Shown here piece after piece: positions 17,891-27,129 of a stretch of DNA of 64,000 bases. The notes beneath the pieces were generated by a model that was given only the letters and a program-made list of their open reading frames with translations, did not search any database and was not told the DNA's origin. The position numbers were made by a program, and so were the translations under genes. How positions within the stretch are numbered: position 1 is the first letter of the stretch; the number at the start of each line of letters is the position of its first letter. Source of the DNA: Pseudomonas protegens CHA0 (GTDB lineage: Bacteria; Pseudomonadota; Gammaproteobacteria; Pseudomonadales; Pseudomonadaceae); contig NC_021237.1 in NCBI RefSeq assembly GCF_000397205.1, positions 1,675,001 to 1,739,000 on the forward strand. Direction: 5' to 3'.

Positions 17891-20011
17891 TCAATGGCTG
17901 TGGTTGAGGCTGTCGAAGTTCTCGCCGCGCTCCACCAACTGCTCCAGCAGCGGCGAGGCTTTCCAGAACAGCGGGTCTTGTTCGGCGAATTCGCGGATGT
18001 CCGCCAGCACCTGGGGCAGGCCGTACTGGTCGGCGTACTTGAGCGGGCCACCGCGATAGCGCGGGAAGCCGTAGCCATGGATAAAGGTGATGTCCACATC
18101 CAGGGGGCGCAGGGCGATGCCTTCGTGCACCACGTTGGCGCCTTCGTTGATCATCGCCGCCATGTAGCGCCGCAGGATCTCCGGGTTGCCGAAGGGGCGG
18201 GGCGTGATGCCGGCCCGGGCCCGTTCGGCGTCGATGATGGCCAGGACTTCCGGGTCCTGGGTGGCGCTGCGCGGGCCCTGGGCATAGAGGTAGTAGCCAC
18301 GGCCGGTCTTGTGTCCGAACCAGCCGCGCTCGCACAGGCGGTCGGCAATCTGCACGTAGCGCGCGTCGGGATTGCGGGTGGCGGCCTTGCGTTTGCGCGT
18401 CGCCCAGCCGATGTCGCCGCCGGCCAGGTCGGCCACCTGGAAGGGCCCCATGGGGAAGCCGAAGTCGCGCAGGGCCTGGTCGATCTGATAGGGCGAAGCG
18501 CCGTCCTCCATCATGTAGTCCGCCGCCTGGCGGTAGACCGCGAGGATCCGGTTGCCGATGAAACCATCGCAGACCCCGGCACGCACCGGCACCTTGCGCA
18601 GTTTCTTCGCCAGTTCGAAGGCCGTGGCCACCACGTCCGGTGCGACCTTGGCCGGGACCACGATCTCCAGCAGCTTCATGATGTTGGCGGGGGAGAAGAA
18701 GTGCAGCCCGATGACATCGGCAGGCCGCGAGACGCTGTCGGCGATGGCGTTGAGGTCCAGGTAGGAGGTGTTGCTGGCCAGTACCGCGCCAGGTTTGCAC
18801 ACCCGGTCCAGTTCCTTGAACACCGCCTGCTTGGCGGCCATGTCCTCGAACACCGCTTCGATCACCAGGTCGGCCCGGGCCAGGTCCTGGTAGTCCAGGC
18901 TGGCGCGGAAGCGGGCCAGGGTCGCGGCCTTGCCGGCGGCATCCAGGCGGCCTTTTTCGATCAGCCCGTCATAGACCTTCTCGACGTTGCCCCGGCCGCG
19001 GTCCAGGGCCTGCTGGTCGCGCTCGATCATGGTGACCTGCAGGCCGGCGTCGAGGGCCGAGACAGCGATGCCGGCGCCCATGGTGCCGCCGCCGACCACG
19101 GCCACCTGTTCGATGGGGCGAGGCTGGGCGATGCGGGTTTCCGGGGCCTTGAGCACTTCGCGCTCGGCGAAAAAGGCGTGTACCAGCCCGGCACGCTGCG
19201 GGCTGTCGAGGCATTCCTGGAACAGCCGGCGTTCTTCCTCCAGGCCTTGATCGAAGGGCCGGTCAAGGGCCGCCTCGACCGCACGAATGATGTTCTGCGG
19301 CGACAGCAGGCCCTTGGCCTTGTGCGTGAGCTGTTCGCGGGCGGCGTTGATCTGTTCGCGTTGCCGATGCTGATCGCCCAGGGCCCGGGCGTCCCGGGTG
19401 CGCCGCACGCCGGCATGGCTGTCCACCAGCTCGCGGGCATAGGCCAGGCCGGCAGCCAGGGTATCCTCACCCTCCGCCAGGCGGTCCACCACCCCCAGGT
19501 CGAGGGCCTCCCGGGCATTCAGGTGACGGCCGCTGAGCATCAGTTCCAGGGCCGCCCGGGCACCGATCAGGCGTGGCAGGCGCTGAGTGCCACCGGCCCC
19601 GGGCAGCAGGCCGAGCAGCACTTCCGGCAGGCCGAGGCGGGCGCTGCCCAGGGCCAGGCGGTAGTGGGCCGCCAGGGCCACTTCCAGGCCGCCTCCCAGT
19701 GCCACGCCCTGGATGGCCGCCACCACCGGTTTGGCGCTGTCCTCGATGCGCTTGACCACCGCTGGCAATGCCGGGGCCTGGGGCGTCTGGCCGAATTCGC
19801 GAATATCGGCGCCGCCACAGAAGTGGCGCCCGGCGCCGACCAGCAGGATGGCGGCCACCGTCGGATCGTCGGCGGCGCTGTCCAGGGCGGCCAGCAGCCC
19901 GCGCCTGACCTCCACGCCAAGGGCGTTCACCGGTGGGTTGTCGAGGGTCAGGACCAGAATGTTGCCGTGCAGGGCGGATGCCACAGAGGGCTGGGCGGTG
20001 TCGCGACTCAT
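17891..20011 (-). CDS. FadB-type enoyl-CoA hydratase/3-hydroxyacyl-CoA dehydrogenase
   Basis: This 706-residue bifunctional protein carries out hydration and NAD-dependent oxidation in beta-oxidation. The N-terminal crotonase domain (about 1-190) has the oxyanion segment GADIREFG and both glutamate-bearing motifs ([15 protein letters not shown] and [20 protein letters not shown]). The dehydrogenase part (about 290-580) begins with [21 protein letters not shown] and has [17 protein letters not shown] with the catalytic histidine. A second C-terminal dehydrogenase lobe closes the protein. It is the promoter-proximal gene of the minus-strand operon and has the shared 38-bp site 137 bp upstream. 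It is more like peroxisomal-type or accessory bifunctional enzymes than the core FadB of the fatty acid oxidation complex. Confidence 0.92.
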   Translation of the reverse strand: MSRDTAQPSVASALHGNILVLTLDNPPVNALGVEVRRGLLAALDSAADDPTVAAILLVGAGRHFCGGADIREFGQTPQAPALPAVVKRIEDSAKPVVAAIQGVALGGGLEVALAAHYRLALGSARLGLPEVLLGLLPGAGGTQRLPRLIGARAALELMLSGRHLNAREALDLGVVDRLAEGEDTLAAGLAYARELVDSHAGVRRTRDARALGDQHRQREQINAAREQLTHKAKGLLSPQNIIRAVEAALDRPFDQGLEEERRLFQECLDSPQRAGLVHAFFAEREVLKAPETRIAQPRPIEQVAVVGGGTMGAGIAVSALDAGLQVTMIERDQQALDRGRGNVEKVYDGLIEKGRLDAAGKAATLARFRASLDYQDLARADLVIEAVFEDMAAKQAVFKELDRVCKPGAVLASNTSYLDLNAIADSVSRPADVIGLHFFSPANIMKLLEIVVPAKVAPDVVATAFELAKKLRKVPVRAGVCDGFIGNRILAVYRQAADYMMEDGASPYQIDQALRDFGFPMGPFQVADLAGGDIGWATRKRKAATRNPDARYVQIADRLCERGWFGHKTGRGYYLYAQGPRSATQDPEVLAIIDAERARAGITPRPFGNPEILRRYMAAMINEGANVVHEGIALRPLDVDITFIHGYGFPRYRGGPLKYADQYGLPQVLADIREFAEQDPLFWKASPLLEQLVERGENFDSLNHSH

Positions 20012-20147
20012 TGCAGCAGTCTCCCGAGGAAAGGGCAGCGTGAGGCCGATGGTTGCCCAGGGGCTCCGGGCGCTGAACGGAAATCAGGATTGGATTCCGC
20101 TGTTTGAATCGGCTGGTGAAAATAATCCTGTCATCAATAAATTAGTG

Positions 20148-20185
20148 GGTCAATACGGAATGATGTTTCGCAGTGCGGAATAAAA
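20148..20185. promoter_or_regulatory. Shared 38-bp operator-like site, copy B
   Basis: This site has the same layout as 9749-9786: GGTCAATA, GGAATG, then TTTCGCA and GCGGAATA as an inverted repeat with two base pairs swapped in the centre. The distance to the fadB-like start (137 bp) nearly equals that of copy A to the thioesterase start (142 bp), and the orientation is the same. On the minus strand TTGACC follows the dyad as a possible -35 box. Confidence 0.65.
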
Positions 20186-20242
20186 AGATTCTTTTTACTT
20201 GATTTAAGCCCTTGATTGCTTCAGAGACGTGAGGATGAATAT

Positions 20243-20271
20243 TTGACATATTTGATTTGTGATCACATATT
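20243..20271 (+). promoter_or_regulatory. gntR promoter with embedded operator
   Basis: TTGACA (20243-20248) and CATATT (20266-20271) are spaced by 17 bases, a good sigma-70 promoter. The perfect palindrome TGTGATCACA (20258-20267) lies across the spacer and the -10 box. GntR-family FCD regulators typically bind such palindromes, so the next gene probably represses itself. Confidence 0.6.
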
Positions 20272-20307
20272 GCTGCCCACAAGAATCACAACACAGGTGT
20301 CACCCCC

Positions 20308-21024
20308 ATGTCCGAAGGTCCTATCCCCCTGCCTACCTTGCGTCAGGTTTCTCGCGATACCTTGCAGGAACAGGTGTATCGACAGATTCGCGAAGCCTTG
20401 ATGAGTGGCCGATTCCAGCCCGGCCAGAAACTGACCATTCGTGGCCTGGCCGAAGCCCTGGGTTCCAGCCCGATGCCGGTGCGCGAAGCCCTGCAGCGCT
20501 TGAGTGCGGAAAATGCCTTCGAGGTCACGGAAACCTCCCGCCTGCGGGTACGCATGATGACGGTGGAGCGCCTGCGGGAAATCCGTGATGCACGGGTGGC
20601 CCTGGAGGGGCTGCTGGCGGAAAAGGCCGTGCAGCATCTGCACAAGGCCGATATGCAGGAGATCGCCGATCTCTGCCGGCAGATGCAGAAGGCCGCCGAC
20701 GAGGTGGATGTCTCCCGCTACCTGTGGACCAACTTCGCTTTCCACCGGCGCATCTATGCGGTGGCCCGGGCCGAACTGACCATGGCCGCCGTGGAGAACT
20801 TCTGGCTGCACATGGGCCCCTGCTTCGCCCTGGTGGCGCCGGACAAGGCCCACCTGCAACGTTCCATGGAAGCCCACAACCGAATCGTCGAGGCCCTGGT
20901 CGCCGGCGATGGCCCGGCGGCGCGAGCAGCGGTCACCGACGACATCATGCAGGCGGCGGATTCCCTGGGCCGCCTGCTGGCCAAGAGCGACGGTGCAGCA
21001 CAGCGTAAAGGAGGCCGGGCATGA
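20308..21024 (+). CDS. GntR-family regulator, FCD type
   Basis: This 238-residue regulator has an N-terminal winged helix (about 18-85; VYRQIREALMSGRFQPGQKL and SPMPVREALQRL) and an all-helical FCD ligand-binding domain with the metal-site histidine regions (FAFHRRIYAVA, MEAHNRIVEAL). Its stop codon overlaps the start of the SDR gene (ATGA), so the two are translationally coupled. A palindrome inside its own promoter suggests autoregulation. It is divergent from the beta-oxidation operon and heads the SDR-BKACE-MFS module. Confidence 0.9.
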   Translation: MSEGPIPLPTLRQVSRDTLQEQVYRQIREALMSGRFQPGQKLTIRGLAEALGSSPMPVREALQRLSAENAFEVTETSRLRVRMMTVERLREIRDARVALEGLLAEKAVQHLHKADMQEIADLCRQMQKAADEVDVSRYLWTNFAFHRRIYAVARAELTMAAVENFWLHMGPCFALVAPDKAHLQRSMEAHNRIVEALVAGDGPAARAAVTDDIMQAADSLGRLLAKSDGAAQRKGGRA

Positions 21025-21809
21025 GCATCCTTCAGCGTTTGCAGCCTTATCCGGGCTTGCGGGTGATGATTTCCGGTGGCGCGGCGGGCATCGGTGAAGT
21101 GCTGGCCGCTGCCTACCTTGAAGCCGGCGCCCAGGTGCATGTGTGCGATGTCAGCGAAGCGGCCCTGGCGGCCTTTCGCGATCGCTACCCCGAGGCCCTG
21201 GCAACCCGTACCGATGTCGCCGACCCGGCGCAGATCGAAGCCTTGTTCAAGCTTCAGGTGCAGCACTTCGGTGGCCTCGATGTGCTGGTCAACAACGCCG
21301 GCATTGCCGGGCCGACCGCGGGCATCGATGCCGTCAGCGATGCCGACTGGCAGCGCACCATCGATATCAACCTGACCGCGCAATACCGCTTCGCCCACCA
21401 CGCGGTGCCCCTGCTCAAGGCCTCGGACAAGGCCCACCTGCTGCACATCGCCTCCGTGGCCGGGCGCCTGGGCTACGCCTGGCGCACGCCTTATGCCGCT
21501 ACCAAATGGGCGATTGTCGGGTTGATGAAGTCTTTGGCGGCGGAGCTGGGTGCCAGCGATATCCGGGTCAACGCGCTGTTGCCGGGGATAGTCGAGGGGC
21601 CGCGGATGGAGGCGGTGATCCAGGCCCGGGCCGAACAGACCGGGGTACCGGTGGCGCAGATGCGCGAGCAGTACCTGGAGAAGATCTCCCTCAAGCGCAT
21701 GGTCAGTGCCGAAGACGTGGCGGCCATGGCGCTGTTCCTCTGTTCGCCGGCGGCATGCAACGTCACTGGCCAGGCGATCAGCGTCGACGGCAACGTCGAA
21801 TACCTCTAG
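21021..21809 (+). CDS. Short-chain dehydrogenase/reductase
   Basis: This 262-residue classical SDR has a nucleotide-binding SGGAAGIGE (variant of TGxxxGxG), VNNAGIAG, and catalytic Ser145, Tyr158 and Lys162 (TPYAATK). An acidic residue after the second strand (CDVSE) suggests NAD rather than NADP preference. It overlaps gntR by 4 bases. With the BKACE gene next door, a likely job is oxidation of a beta-hydroxy acid to the beta-keto acid that BKACE cleaves; this is inference. Confidence 0.9.
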   Translation: MSILQRLQPYPGLRVMISGGAAGIGEVLAAAYLEAGAQVHVCDVSEAALAAFRDRYPEALATRTDVADPAQIEALFKLQVQHFGGLDVLVNNAGIAGPTAGIDAVSDADWQRTIDINLTAQYRFAHHAVPLLKASDKAHLLHIASVAGRLGYAWRTPYAATKWAIVGLMKSLAAELGASDIRVNALLPGIVEGPRMEAVIQARAEQTGVPVAQMREQYLEKISLKRMVSAEDVAAMALFLCSPAACNVTGQAISVDGNVEYL

Positions 21810-21908
21810 CTCCCGCCGGCTGGCCGCGCCGGCGAGGACCGCCGGCGCTGAAACCTGTAGCGACACCCTGGGATTTTTTTCATCAAGAATAAAAGTCGGA
21901 GTACCGTC

Positions 21909-22841
21909 ATGCCTGGAAAAACACCCGTCATCATCACTTGCGCCGTTACCGGTGCCATTCATACCCCGTCCATGTCGCCCCACCTGCCGGTCACGGCCGG
22001 GGAGATCGCCGCCGAGGCCATCGCCGCCGCGGAGGCCGGGGCGGCCATCGTCCACCTGCACGCCCGGGACCCGGAGGACGGCCGGCCGAGCCAGGACCCC
22101 GAGCTGTTCCGGCGCTTCCTGCCGCAGATCAAGGCCGCCTGCGACGTGGTGATCAACCTCACCACCGGCGGCGCGCCGACCATGGGTGTCGAGGAGCGCC
22201 TGCAACCGGTGCTGGAGTTCAAGCCGGAACTGGCCTCGCTGAACATGGGCTCGATGAACTTCGGCCTGTACGAAATGCTCAACCGCTTCACCGAGTTCAA
22301 GCACGACTGGGAGCGGCCGTACCTGGAGGAAAGCGACGACCGGATTTTCCGCAATACCTTCCGCGATATCGCCCATATCCTCAGCGCCTGTGCCGAGAAC
22401 CGCACGCGCTTCGAGATCGAGTGCTACGACATCGGCCACCTCTACACCGCTGCGCATTTCCTGGAGCGCGGCCTGCTCAAGGCGCCGCTGTTCATCCAGT
22501 CGGTGTTCGGCCTGCGGGGCGGCATCGGCGGCCACCCCGAGGACCTGGCACACATGCGCCGCACCGCTGACCGGCTGTTCGGCGATGCCTATCACTGGTC
22601 GATCCTCGGCGCCGGGCGCAACCAGATTCCCCTGGCGACCATGGGCCTGGCCATGGGCAGCCATGCCCGGGTCGGCCTGGAGGACTCGCTGTGGGACGGC
22701 CCCGGCAAGCTGGCGGCGAGTAACGCCGACCAGGTACGACGCATCCGCAGCGTCATCGAGGCCCTGGGCGGCCGGGTGGCGACGGCGGACGAAGCCCGCA
22801 CCCTGCTCGGGCTCAAGGGACGCGACCAGGTCGCGTTCTAA
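21909..22841 (+). CDS. 3-keto acid cleavage enzyme (BKACE, DUF849)
   Basis: This 310-residue TIM-barrel protein belongs to the family that condenses a beta-keto acid with acetyl-CoA to give acetoacetate and a new CoA ester (founding member: 3-keto-5-aminohexanoate cleavage enzyme). The metal-binding HLHARDPEDG motif (His49, His51), NLTTGG, SLNMGSMNFG and FEIECYDIGHL segments are intact. GGAG precedes the ATG. The 99-base gap to the SDR gene contains a GC-rich segment and a T run but no clear terminator. The family is typical of carnitine and amino-acid-like substrate catabolism. Confidence 0.9.
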   Translation: MPGKTPVIITCAVTGAIHTPSMSPHLPVTAGEIAAEAIAAAEAGAAIVHLHARDPEDGRPSQDPELFRRFLPQIKAACDVVINLTTGGAPTMGVEERLQPVLEFKPELASLNMGSMNFGLYEMLNRFTEFKHDWERPYLEESDDRIFRNTFRDIAHILSACAENRTRFEIECYDIGHLYTAAHFLERGLLKAPLFIQSVFGLRGGIGGHPEDLAHMRRTADRLFGDAYHWSILGAGRNQIPLATMGLAMGSHARVGLEDSLWDGPGKLAASNADQVRRIRSVIEALGGRVATADEARTLLGLKGRDQVAF

Positions 22842-22913
22842 GCCCCGCAGGCCCGCTGCCGGCGCCTTCCGGGCGCTGGCGATCCCGCATAACAATTACA
22901 AAGGGATATGCCC

Positions 22914-24242
22914 ATGAACACTGCAACCGCCGCGCCGCCCCGGGACCCGCAACAACTGACCCGGCTGATGTTCCTCAAGCTGATGCCGCTGCTGATCGCG
23001 GCCTATGTCCTGAGTTTTCTCGACCGCACCAATATCGCCCTGGCCAAGCATCAGCTGGATGTGGACCTGGGGATTTCCGCCGCGGCCTACGGGCTGGGGG
23101 CCGGACTGTTCTTCCTCACCTATGCGCTGTCCGAAGTGCCGAGCAACCTGATCATGCACAAGGTCGGCGCGCGCTTCTGGATCGCCCGGATCATGGTGAC
23201 CTGGGGGCTGATCTCCGCCGCCATGGCTTTCGTCCAGGGCGAGACCTCCTTCTATGTGCTGCGCCTGCTGCTGGGGATCGCCGAGGCCGGGCTGTTTCCC
23301 GGGGTCATGCTGTACCTGACCTACTGGTTCGACCGCCAGCAGCGGGCCCGGGCCACCGGCTATTTCCTGCTGGGGGTGTGCCTGGCCAATATCATTGGCG
23401 GCCCGCTGGGCGCGGCGCTGATGAAGATGGACGGCCTTTTGGGCTGGCACGGCTGGCAGTGGATGTTCCTGCTCGAAGGCCTGCCGGCGGTGTTCTTCGC
23501 CTGGGTGGTATGGCGGCGCCTGCCGGACCGCCCGAGCCGTGCTCCCTGGCTGAGCGCCGAGGAAGCGGCGGCCATCGAACAGCGCCTGGCCCGGGAAGCC
23601 GACGAGGGCGCGGGGCAGGGCGGGCACTCGTTCCGGCAATGCTTCACGCCACAGATCCTGCTGGCGATCTTTGTCTACTTCTGCCATCAGATCACCATCT
23701 ACACCGTGATCTTTTTCCTCCCCAGCATCATCGGCAAGTACGGCAACCTGAGCATCATGAGCGTTGGCCTTTTGACCTCGCTGCCCTGGATCGCCGCAGC
23801 CGTCGGGGCTATCGCCTTGCCCCGGCTGGCCAACAGCCCGCAACGCTCGCGGCGCCTGCTGGTCTGTGGCTTGCTGGTGATGGCGGCGGGGCTGTCGATC
23901 GCGGCGTTTTCCGGGCCGGTGTTCAGCCTGCTGGGGTTCTGCGTGGCGGCGCTGATGTTCTTCGTGGTGCAGTCGATCATCTTCCTGTACCCGGCTTCAC
24001 GGCTCAAAGGCGCGGCGTTGGCGGGTGGCCTGGGCTTCGTCAATTCCTGCGGGCTGCTGGGCGGTTTTGTCGGCCCTTCGGTGATGGGCGCGATCGAGAT
24101 GAGCACCGGCAATGCCATGAATGGCCTCAAGGTGATTGCCCTGGTGCTGCTGGTGGCGGCATTGGCGGCCCTGCGTTTGCGCCAGGGCCAGGAGGACCGC
24201 TGTGAGCAAAGGGCGAGCGGGCTGGCGAGAAACTCCGCCTGA
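22914..24242 (+). CDS. MFS transporter, anion:cation symporter type
   Basis: This 442-residue carrier has about 12 transmembrane segments and ACS-family signatures (FLDRTNIALAKHQLDVDLG and SEVPSNLIMHKVGARFW). Two ATGs are available; AAGGGA at 22901 is 7 bases from the second (22914), which I prefer over 22908. It follows the BKACE gene by about 70 bases and probably imports the substrate of the SDR-BKACE pair. It is a different paralogue from the carrier at 11682, so the island may use two related substrates. Confidence 0.88.
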   Translation: MNTATAAPPRDPQQLTRLMFLKLMPLLIAAYVLSFLDRTNIALAKHQLDVDLGISAAAYGLGAGLFFLTYALSEVPSNLIMHKVGARFWIARIMVTWGLISAAMAFVQGETSFYVLRLLLGIAEAGLFPGVMLYLTYWFDRQQRARATGYFLLGVCLANIIGGPLGAALMKMDGLLGWHGWQWMFLLEGLPAVFFAWVVWRRLPDRPSRAPWLSAEEAAAIEQRLAREADEGAGQGGHSFRQCFTPQILLAIFVYFCHQITIYTVIFFLPSIIGKYGNLSIMSVGLLTSLPWIAAAVGAIALPRLANSPQRSRRLLVCGLLVMAAGLSIAAFSGPVFSLLGFCVAALMFFVVQSIIFLYPASRLKGAALAGGLGFVNSCGLLGGFVGPSVMGAIEMSTGNAMNGLKVIALVLLVAALAALRLRQGQEDRCEQRASGLARNSA

Positions 24243-24341
24243 GGTCTGCCCGGGGGCGGCGTCGCTTGGCAGATCTTGCCTGGACGCCAGCCCTCCGGCC
24301 TTTCTACACTGCTTCCCGTCTGGGGACCGGGGGCAACATCA

Positions 24342-25262
24342 ATGAATCGCAATGAACTGCGCAAGGCCGATATCAACCTGATGGTGGTGTTCGAGGCGCT
24401 GATGCTCGAGCGCAATGTCACCCGGGTGGCGGAGAAGCTGTTCCTCGGCCAGCCCACCATCAGTTCCGCGCTCAACCGCCTGCGGGCGATGTTCAACGAC
24501 CCGCTGTTCATTCGCGTCGGCCATCGCATGGAGCCCACGGCCCGTGCCGAGCAGATCATCCAGCACCTGTCGCCGGCCCTGGACGCACTGTCCTCGGCCC
24601 TGAGCCTGACCCACGATTTCGATCCCGCCAGCAGCACCATGACCTTTCGCATCGGCCTGTCCGACGACGTCGAGTTCGGCCTGCTGCCCCCCCTGCTGCG
24701 GGCCCTGCGCCAGGAAGCGCCGCAAGTGGTGGTCGTGGTGCAGCATGTGGACTACTGGCGGATTCCCGACCTGCTGGCGTCCGGCGATATCACCGTGGGC
24801 ATCAGCCAGACCCGCGGCCTGCCGGCCAACGCCAAGCGCAAGCTGCTGCGGCATATCCAGCCCAGCGTGCTGCGGGCCGATGCCAGCGATACACCGCTGA
24901 CCCTCGACGAGTACTGCGCGCGGCCCCATGTGCTGGTGTCCCACACCGCCAATGTCGCCGGCTTCGCCGATGAGTGGCTGGCGGAGATCGGCCGCACCCG
25001 CCAGGTCGTGTTGTCGGTGCCCCAGTACAGCTCGCTGCCGGCCCTGCTCGCCGGCACCAAGCTGATCGCCAGCCTGCCCGACTATGCCGCCGCCGCCATG
25101 GCCGCCTCGGGGCAGCTGTACTGTGAGCCGTTTCCGTTCAAGACCCCGACCCTGGACCTGTCCATGGTCTGGCTCAGCCATGTGGACACCGACCCCGCCG
25201 AACGCTGGCTGCGCTCGCGGCTGGAAGCCTTCATGAGCGAGCGGGCGCCCCTCGCGAGCTAA
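24342..25262 (+). CDS. LysR-family regulator
   Basis: This 306-residue LysR protein has an N-terminal helix-turn-helix (about 5-65; NVTRVAEKLFLGQPTISSALNRLR) and a periplasmic-binding-like effector domain. The segment LRKADINLMVVFEALMLERN resembles the NodD/LeuO-like group. The start is the ATG giving MNRNELRK. It is on the same strand as the MFS gene, 99 bases downstream, with no terminator seen between them. It could regulate either neighbour. Confidence 0.85.
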   Translation: MNRNELRKADINLMVVFEALMLERNVTRVAEKLFLGQPTISSALNRLRAMFNDPLFIRVGHRMEPTARAEQIIQHLSPALDALSSALSLTHDFDPASSTMTFRIGLSDDVEFGLLPPLLRALRQEAPQVVVVVQHVDYWRIPDLLASGDITVGISQTRGLPANAKRKLLRHIQPSVLRADASDTPLTLDEYCARPHVLVSHTANVAGFADEWLAEIGRTRQVVLSVPQYSSLPALLAGTKLIASLPDYAAAAMAASGQLYCEPFPFKTPTLDLSMVWLSHVDTDPAERWLRSRLEAFMSERAPLAS

Positions 25263-25271
25263 TCGTGCCTT

Positions 25272-25399
25272 GCAGCCGCTGCCGCAGGCTGCGATGGACC
25301 GCGCAGCGGGCCCCAAACCTGCCCATGCGGTATGCCTGGCGGATCGGGTGGGGGCCTTGCCAGTCCTGCGGACCGGGTCGCAGCCTACGGCAGCGGCGC
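25272..25399. repeat. REP doublet (GCAGCCGCTGCCGCAGGCTGCGA type)
   Basis: A REP element at 25272-25294 and an inverted partner (TCGCAGCCTACGGCAGCGGC) near 25378-25397 flank about 80 bases. A single copy of the same REP occurs at 30466-30490. This family differs in sequence from the GTAGGAGC REPs elsewhere in the window. Confidence 0.7.
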
Positions 25400-25490
25400 A
25401 GTGAACGGAGGCCGCCAGCTTGGCATAGGCACAGGCGGCTGCTTTGCTGTGTGGATCGTCTGTTGAAACATTGATCGGTGGAGTGTGCCC

Positions 25491-26678
25491 ATGAGTCGTT
25501 CCCGTTCCCTGTTGCGTGGGCGTGGCAGCCACGACAGCGGCAAGGTTGGCATGGTCGAGCTGTTCTTCGACCTGGTGTTCGTGTTTGCCGTGACCCAACT
25601 GTCCCACTCCCTGCTGGCTCATCTGTCCCTGGGCGGAGCGCTGCAGGTGGCGTTGCTGATGGTGGCGGTGTGGTGGGTGTGGATCTTCACCTCGTGGATC
25701 ACCAACTGGCTGGACCCGGAAGCCCTGCCGATCCGCCTCGGCCTGTTCGTGCTGATGGTGGCCGGGTTGCTGCTGTCCTCGTCGATTCCCCAGGCCTTCG
25801 GCGAGCGTGGGCTGCTGTTCGCCGGCGCCTATGTGTTCATGCAGGTGGGGCGCACCGCCTATTCGCTGTGGGCGGTGCGCGGCGAGCCGCTGAACATGAC
25901 CCGCAACTTCCAGCGGATCCTCTTGTGGCTGATGTTCTCGGGCGTTTTCTGGATCACCGGTGGCCTGCTCGAAGGCCCGCAGCGCCTGGCGTGCTGGGGG
26001 CTGGCCCTGGCCATCGAGGTGCTGTCGCCGTCACTGTATTTCTGGGTGCCGGGGCTCGGCCGCTCGACCCTGGAGGACTGGAATGTCGAAGGCAACCACA
26101 TGGCCGAGCGCTGCGCTCTGTTCGTGATCATCGCCCTGGGTGAATCCCTGCTGGTCACCGGCGCCACCTTCGCCGAGCTGGCCACCAGTGCCGAAGGGGT
26201 ACTGGCTTTCGTGGTGGCGGTGCTGGGCAGCATTGCCATGTGGTGGGTGTATTTCGACAGCGGCGCCGAGCGTGCCCACCACCGCATCGCCCACTCCAGC
26301 GACCCGGGGCGCCAGGCGCGTATTGCCTACACCTACCTGCATGTGCTGATCGTCGCCGGGATCATCGTCAGTGCGGTGGCCGACGAACTGGTGCTGGTGC
26401 ACCCGCAGCATGCCAGCCAGGCCGCGGTGCTGGTGATCGTCGGCGGGCCCTGGCTGTTCCTGCTCGGTTGCGCGCTGTTCAAGTGGGTGATGAACGAGCG
26501 GCCGTTGCCGCCGCTGTCGCACCTGGCCGGGCTCGCGGCCTTGCTGCTGTTGTTGCCCGCGGCCTGGAACCAGTGGTTTTCCGCCCTGGCGCTGGGCAGC
26601 CTGACCACCCTGGTGATGCTGCTGGTGGCGGCCTGGGAAACCCTGGCCCTGCGGGAAAGGGCGGCGTCCAGGCAATGA
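25491..26678 (+). CDS. Low temperature requirement A (LtrA) family protein
   Basis: This 395-residue polytopic membrane protein begins with the family signature VELFFDLVFVFAVTQLSHSLL and has about 10-12 hydrophobic segments. A conserved cytoplasmic patch, WNVEGNHMAERCALFVIIALGES, is also typical. LtrA was named from a Listeria cold-growth locus, but its molecular role is unknown. GGTGGAG precedes the ATG. It stands alone between a REP doublet and the tautomerase gene. Confidence 0.88.
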   Translation: MSRSRSLLRGRGSHDSGKVGMVELFFDLVFVFAVTQLSHSLLAHLSLGGALQVALLMVAVWWVWIFTSWITNWLDPEALPIRLGLFVLMVAGLLLSSSIPQAFGERGLLFAGAYVFMQVGRTAYSLWAVRGEPLNMTRNFQRILLWLMFSGVFWITGGLLEGPQRLACWGLALAIEVLSPSLYFWVPGLGRSTLEDWNVEGNHMAERCALFVIIALGESLLVTGATFAELATSAEGVLAFVVAVLGSIAMWWVYFDSGAERAHHRIAHSSDPGRQARIAYTYLHVLIVAGIIVSAVADELVLVHPQHASQAAVLVIVGGPWLFLLGCALFKWVMNERPLPPLSHLAGLAALLLLLPAAWNQWFSALALGSLTTLVMLLVAAWETLALRERAASRQ

Positions 26679-26760
26679 GGCTAACGGCTACTGCGGCGGC
26701 GTGGGGCGGGTTGTGTAGTATGGAGCGCCTTTTTACCCCTGACTGACCGGGAGCTTTGCC

Positions 26761-27126
26761 ATGCCGCACCTGCATATGGAATACACCGCCAACCTGCCGC
26801 AACTGGACGTCGACAAGGCGCTGCTGCGACTCAATCATGGGCTGGTGGCGTCCGGGCAGTTCTCCGACGAGTTCGACATCAAGAGCCGTGCAGTCAAGGT
26901 CGAAGCGTTCCGGGTCGGCACCGGGATTGGCGAGCGCGGCTTTGTCCACGTCAAGCTGGCCTTGCTCAGCGGCCGTTCGCCAGAGGTCAAGAAGCAGTTG
27001 TCCGAGAGCCTGCTGGCGGTGTTGCAGGATCTGGCGCCATGGCCGGCGGATGTCCAGGTGCAACTGTGCGTGGAGATCGTCGATATCGACCGCGCGTCCT
27101 ACAGCAAGGCCGCCGTCGGCCGCTGA
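26761..27126 (+). CDS. 5-carboxymethyl-2-hydroxymuconate isomerase-like tautomerase
   Basis: This 121-residue tautomerase-superfamily protein begins MPHLHMEYTANL, so Pro1 after Met removal would be the catalytic base. Length and sequence fit CHMI (HpaF/HpcD), which isomerises CHMI in homoprotocatechuate degradation. No other homoprotocatechuate genes are in the window, so the physiological substrate is uncertain. It ends four bases before the convergent LysR gene. Confidence 0.85.
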   Translation: MPHLHMEYTANLPQLDVDKALLRLNHGLVASGQFSDEFDIKSRAVKVEAFRVGTGIGERGFVHVKLALLSGRSPEVKKQLSESLLAVLQDLAPWPADVQVQLCVEIVDIDRASYSKAAVGR

Positions 27127-27129
27127 GGA

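Noticed and set aside
16692..18800. A 702-codon minus-strand frame covering the thiolase and part of the fadB-like gene
   Set aside because: Only the part from 17873 downward encodes thiolase; the rest is an Arg/Gly/Pro-rich shadow of the hydroxyacyl-CoA dehydrogenase frame.
17879..20107. A 742-codon plus-strand frame opposite the fadB-like gene
   Set aside because: It is antisense to a clearly functional enzyme, with no family motifs of its own.
21868..21885. A run of seven T between the SDR and BKACE genes
   Set aside because: No stable stem lies directly before it, so I did not call a terminator.
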